A stretch of 12,978 bases of DNA, taken from NCBI GenBank assembly GCA_038323655.1, contig JBBQHE010000124.1:1-12978 (forward strand), written 5' to 3'. This document shows positions 12,180-12,978 of this stretch, piece after piece. The translations under genes and the position numbers were made by a program. This DNA comes from Humitalea sp038323655. GTDB taxonomy: Bacteria > Pseudomonadota > Alphaproteobacteria > Acetobacterales > Acetobacteraceae. Position 1 is the first letter of the stretch. Every line of letters starts with the position of its first letter. Below the pieces are notes generated by a model. It was not told where the DNA came from. It ran no database searches and saw only the letters and a list, made by a program, of their open reading frames with translations.

Positions 12180-12978
12180 CACACGCCCTCGGTCAGCGTG
12201 GCGGGGGAGAGCACGGGGGCGGAGACGCTGCGCAGCCAGCGCACGTCGCTCTCATAGAAGGGCCGCAGGTCGGGCAGGCCGTGCTTGAGCATGGTGATGC
12301 GCTCGATCCCCATGCCGAAGGCGAAGCCCTGCCAGTCCCGCGGATCGATCCCGCAGTTCGCCAGCACTTTCGGGTGGACCATGCCGCTGCCCAGGATTTC
12401 CAGCCAGTCCCCGCCGCCGCCCAACGCGCCGGTCTTCCGGCTCCAGCCGATATCGACCTCCATCGAGGGTTCGGTGAAGGGGAAGTAGGAGGAGCGGAAC
12501 CGCACCGGCAGGTCGGCGATGCCGAAGAAGGCGCGCAGGAAATCCACCAGGCAGCCCTTGAGGTGCCCCAGCGTGATGTCGCGGCCGATGACGAGGCCCT
12601 CGACCTGGTGGAACATCGGCGAATGAGTGGCGTCATGGTCGGCGCGATAGGTGCGCCCGGGCGCGATGATGCGGATTGGCGGGGAGCCCGCCAACATCGT
12701 GCGGACCTGAAGCGGGCTGGTCTGGGTCCGCAGCACGGTCTGGAAGCCGTCGCCATGGGCGGGGGGCAGGTAGAAAGTGTCCTGGTCCTGTCGCGCCGGG
12801 TGGTGGCCGGGGATGTTCAGCGCCGAGAAATTATACCAATCGGCCTCGATATCCGGGCCCTCGGCGACGGAAAACCCCATGGCGCCAAAGATCGCGGTCA
12901 ACTCCTCGATCGTGCGGGTGATCGGGTGGATCGCGCCCTGGTCGGGGCCGGCGGGGGGGAAGGGGCGGGGGGGCAGGG
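12179..12978 (-). CDS. pheS: Phenylalanyl-tRNA synthetase alpha subunit (5' end outside window)
   Basis: The C-terminal 265 residues of the catalytic alpha chain are present; the N-terminal coiled-coil arm, roughly 80-90 residues, lies beyond the right edge. The frame is open from the window end and begins PPRPFPPAGPDQGAIHPITRT, which matches the family's HP(I/L) entry to the catalytic core. Class II motifs follow: TSPLQVRTM, motif 2 PGRTYRADHDATHSPMFHQVEG, FTEPSMEVDI, and motif 3 GFAFGMGIER (12299-12328). Its alanine corresponds to the residue that sets the phenylalanine pocket size. A TTG at 12901 could be mistaken for a start, but homology continues upstream of it. First of the pheS-pheT pair, translationally coupled to pheT. 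Confidence 0.96.
   Translation of the reverse strand, partial: LPPRPFPPAGPDQGAIHPITRTIEELTAIFGAMGFSVAEGPDIEADWYNFSALNIPGHHPARQDQDTFYLPPAHGDGFQTVLRTQTSPLQVRTMLAGSPPIRIIAPGRTYRADHDATHSPMFHQVEGLVIGRDITLGHLKGCLVDFLRAFFGIADLPVRFRSSYFPFTEPSMEVDIGWSRKTGALGGGGDWLEILGSGMVHPKVLANCGIDPRDWQGFAFGMGIERITMLKHGLPDLRPFYESDVRWLRSVSAPVLSPATLTEGV

Noticed and set aside
12180..12182. GTG at 12182 as the start of pheT, giving a GTGA overlap with pheS
   Set aside because: The ATG three bases later matches the usual family start MKF and has better spacing from GAGGG. The difference is one residue.
12899..12901. TTG at 12901 as the start codon of pheS
   Set aside because: The frame continues upstream to the window edge with clear PheS sequence (HPITRTIEEL), so the gene is simply cut off by the window.
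1..12978. CRISPR array, tRNA, rRNA, riboswitch, phage or defence genes
   Set aside because: Looked for on both strands; no regularly spaced repeats, cloverleaf sequence, conserved RNA motif or defence domains were seen.

Overview
The window is dense, very GC-rich bacterial DNA with strong G/C preference at third codon positions. Its gene content (pheS-pheT, a DUF3108 protein, a DUF938 methyltransferase, an FMN 2-hydroxy-acid oxidase and a remnant of a Bug/TctC binding protein) suggests an alphaproteobacterium, most likely Acetobacteraceae or a relative such as a Roseomonas-like genus. That placement is inference from protein style and composition; no rRNA or other decisive marker is present.

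Layout: (1) Positions 1-320 hold no gene. They contain an A/T-rich island (about 38-127) followed by a compound palindromic element (133-189). (2) 321-1370 (+) is an exported PotD-like solute-binding protein with no partner transporter genes in view. (3) 1371-3369 (-) is a tight three-gene operon: FMN 2-hydroxy-acid oxidase, a 104-aa protein of unknown function, and a DUF938 methyltransferase. It abuts the binding-protein gene stop to stop. (4) 3478-4341 (+) is an ICL/PEP-mutase superfamily enzyme of the oxaloacetate decarboxylase type. It is divergent from the oxidase, and the two putative promoters share their -35 DNA. (5) 4383-5012 (+) encodes a predicted lipoprotein of unknown function. 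(6) 5009-5178 (-) looks like the decayed N-terminal stump of a TctC/Bug-type carboxylate-binding protein gene. (7) 5284-6144 (+) is a DUF3108 exported protein whose 3' end overlaps gph by 112 bp. (8) 6033-12978 (-) is a long same-strand run: pheS (5' end outside the window), pheT, an HlyD-type adaptor, a MacB/FtsX-type permease, a LolD/MacB-type ATPase and gph.

How the genes may work together: pheS and pheT give the two subunits of phenylalanyl-tRNA synthetase. The adaptor, permease and ATPase form one tripartite ABC export machine whose two internal junctions are both 4-base GTGA overlaps, implying tightly coupled translation. The oxidase makes 2-oxo acids and the divergent ICL/PEPM-family enzyme typically cleaves or decarboxylates small oxo acids. 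With the nearby TctC stump this hints at an organic-acid locus, but that link is inference. I found no CRISPR array, tRNA, rRNA, intact insertion sequence, phage or defence genes, and no convincing previously undescribed multi-gene system. The most interesting items are the shared divergent promoter region, the binding-protein stump, the convergent overlap at DUF3108/gph and the unrecognised 104-aa protein.
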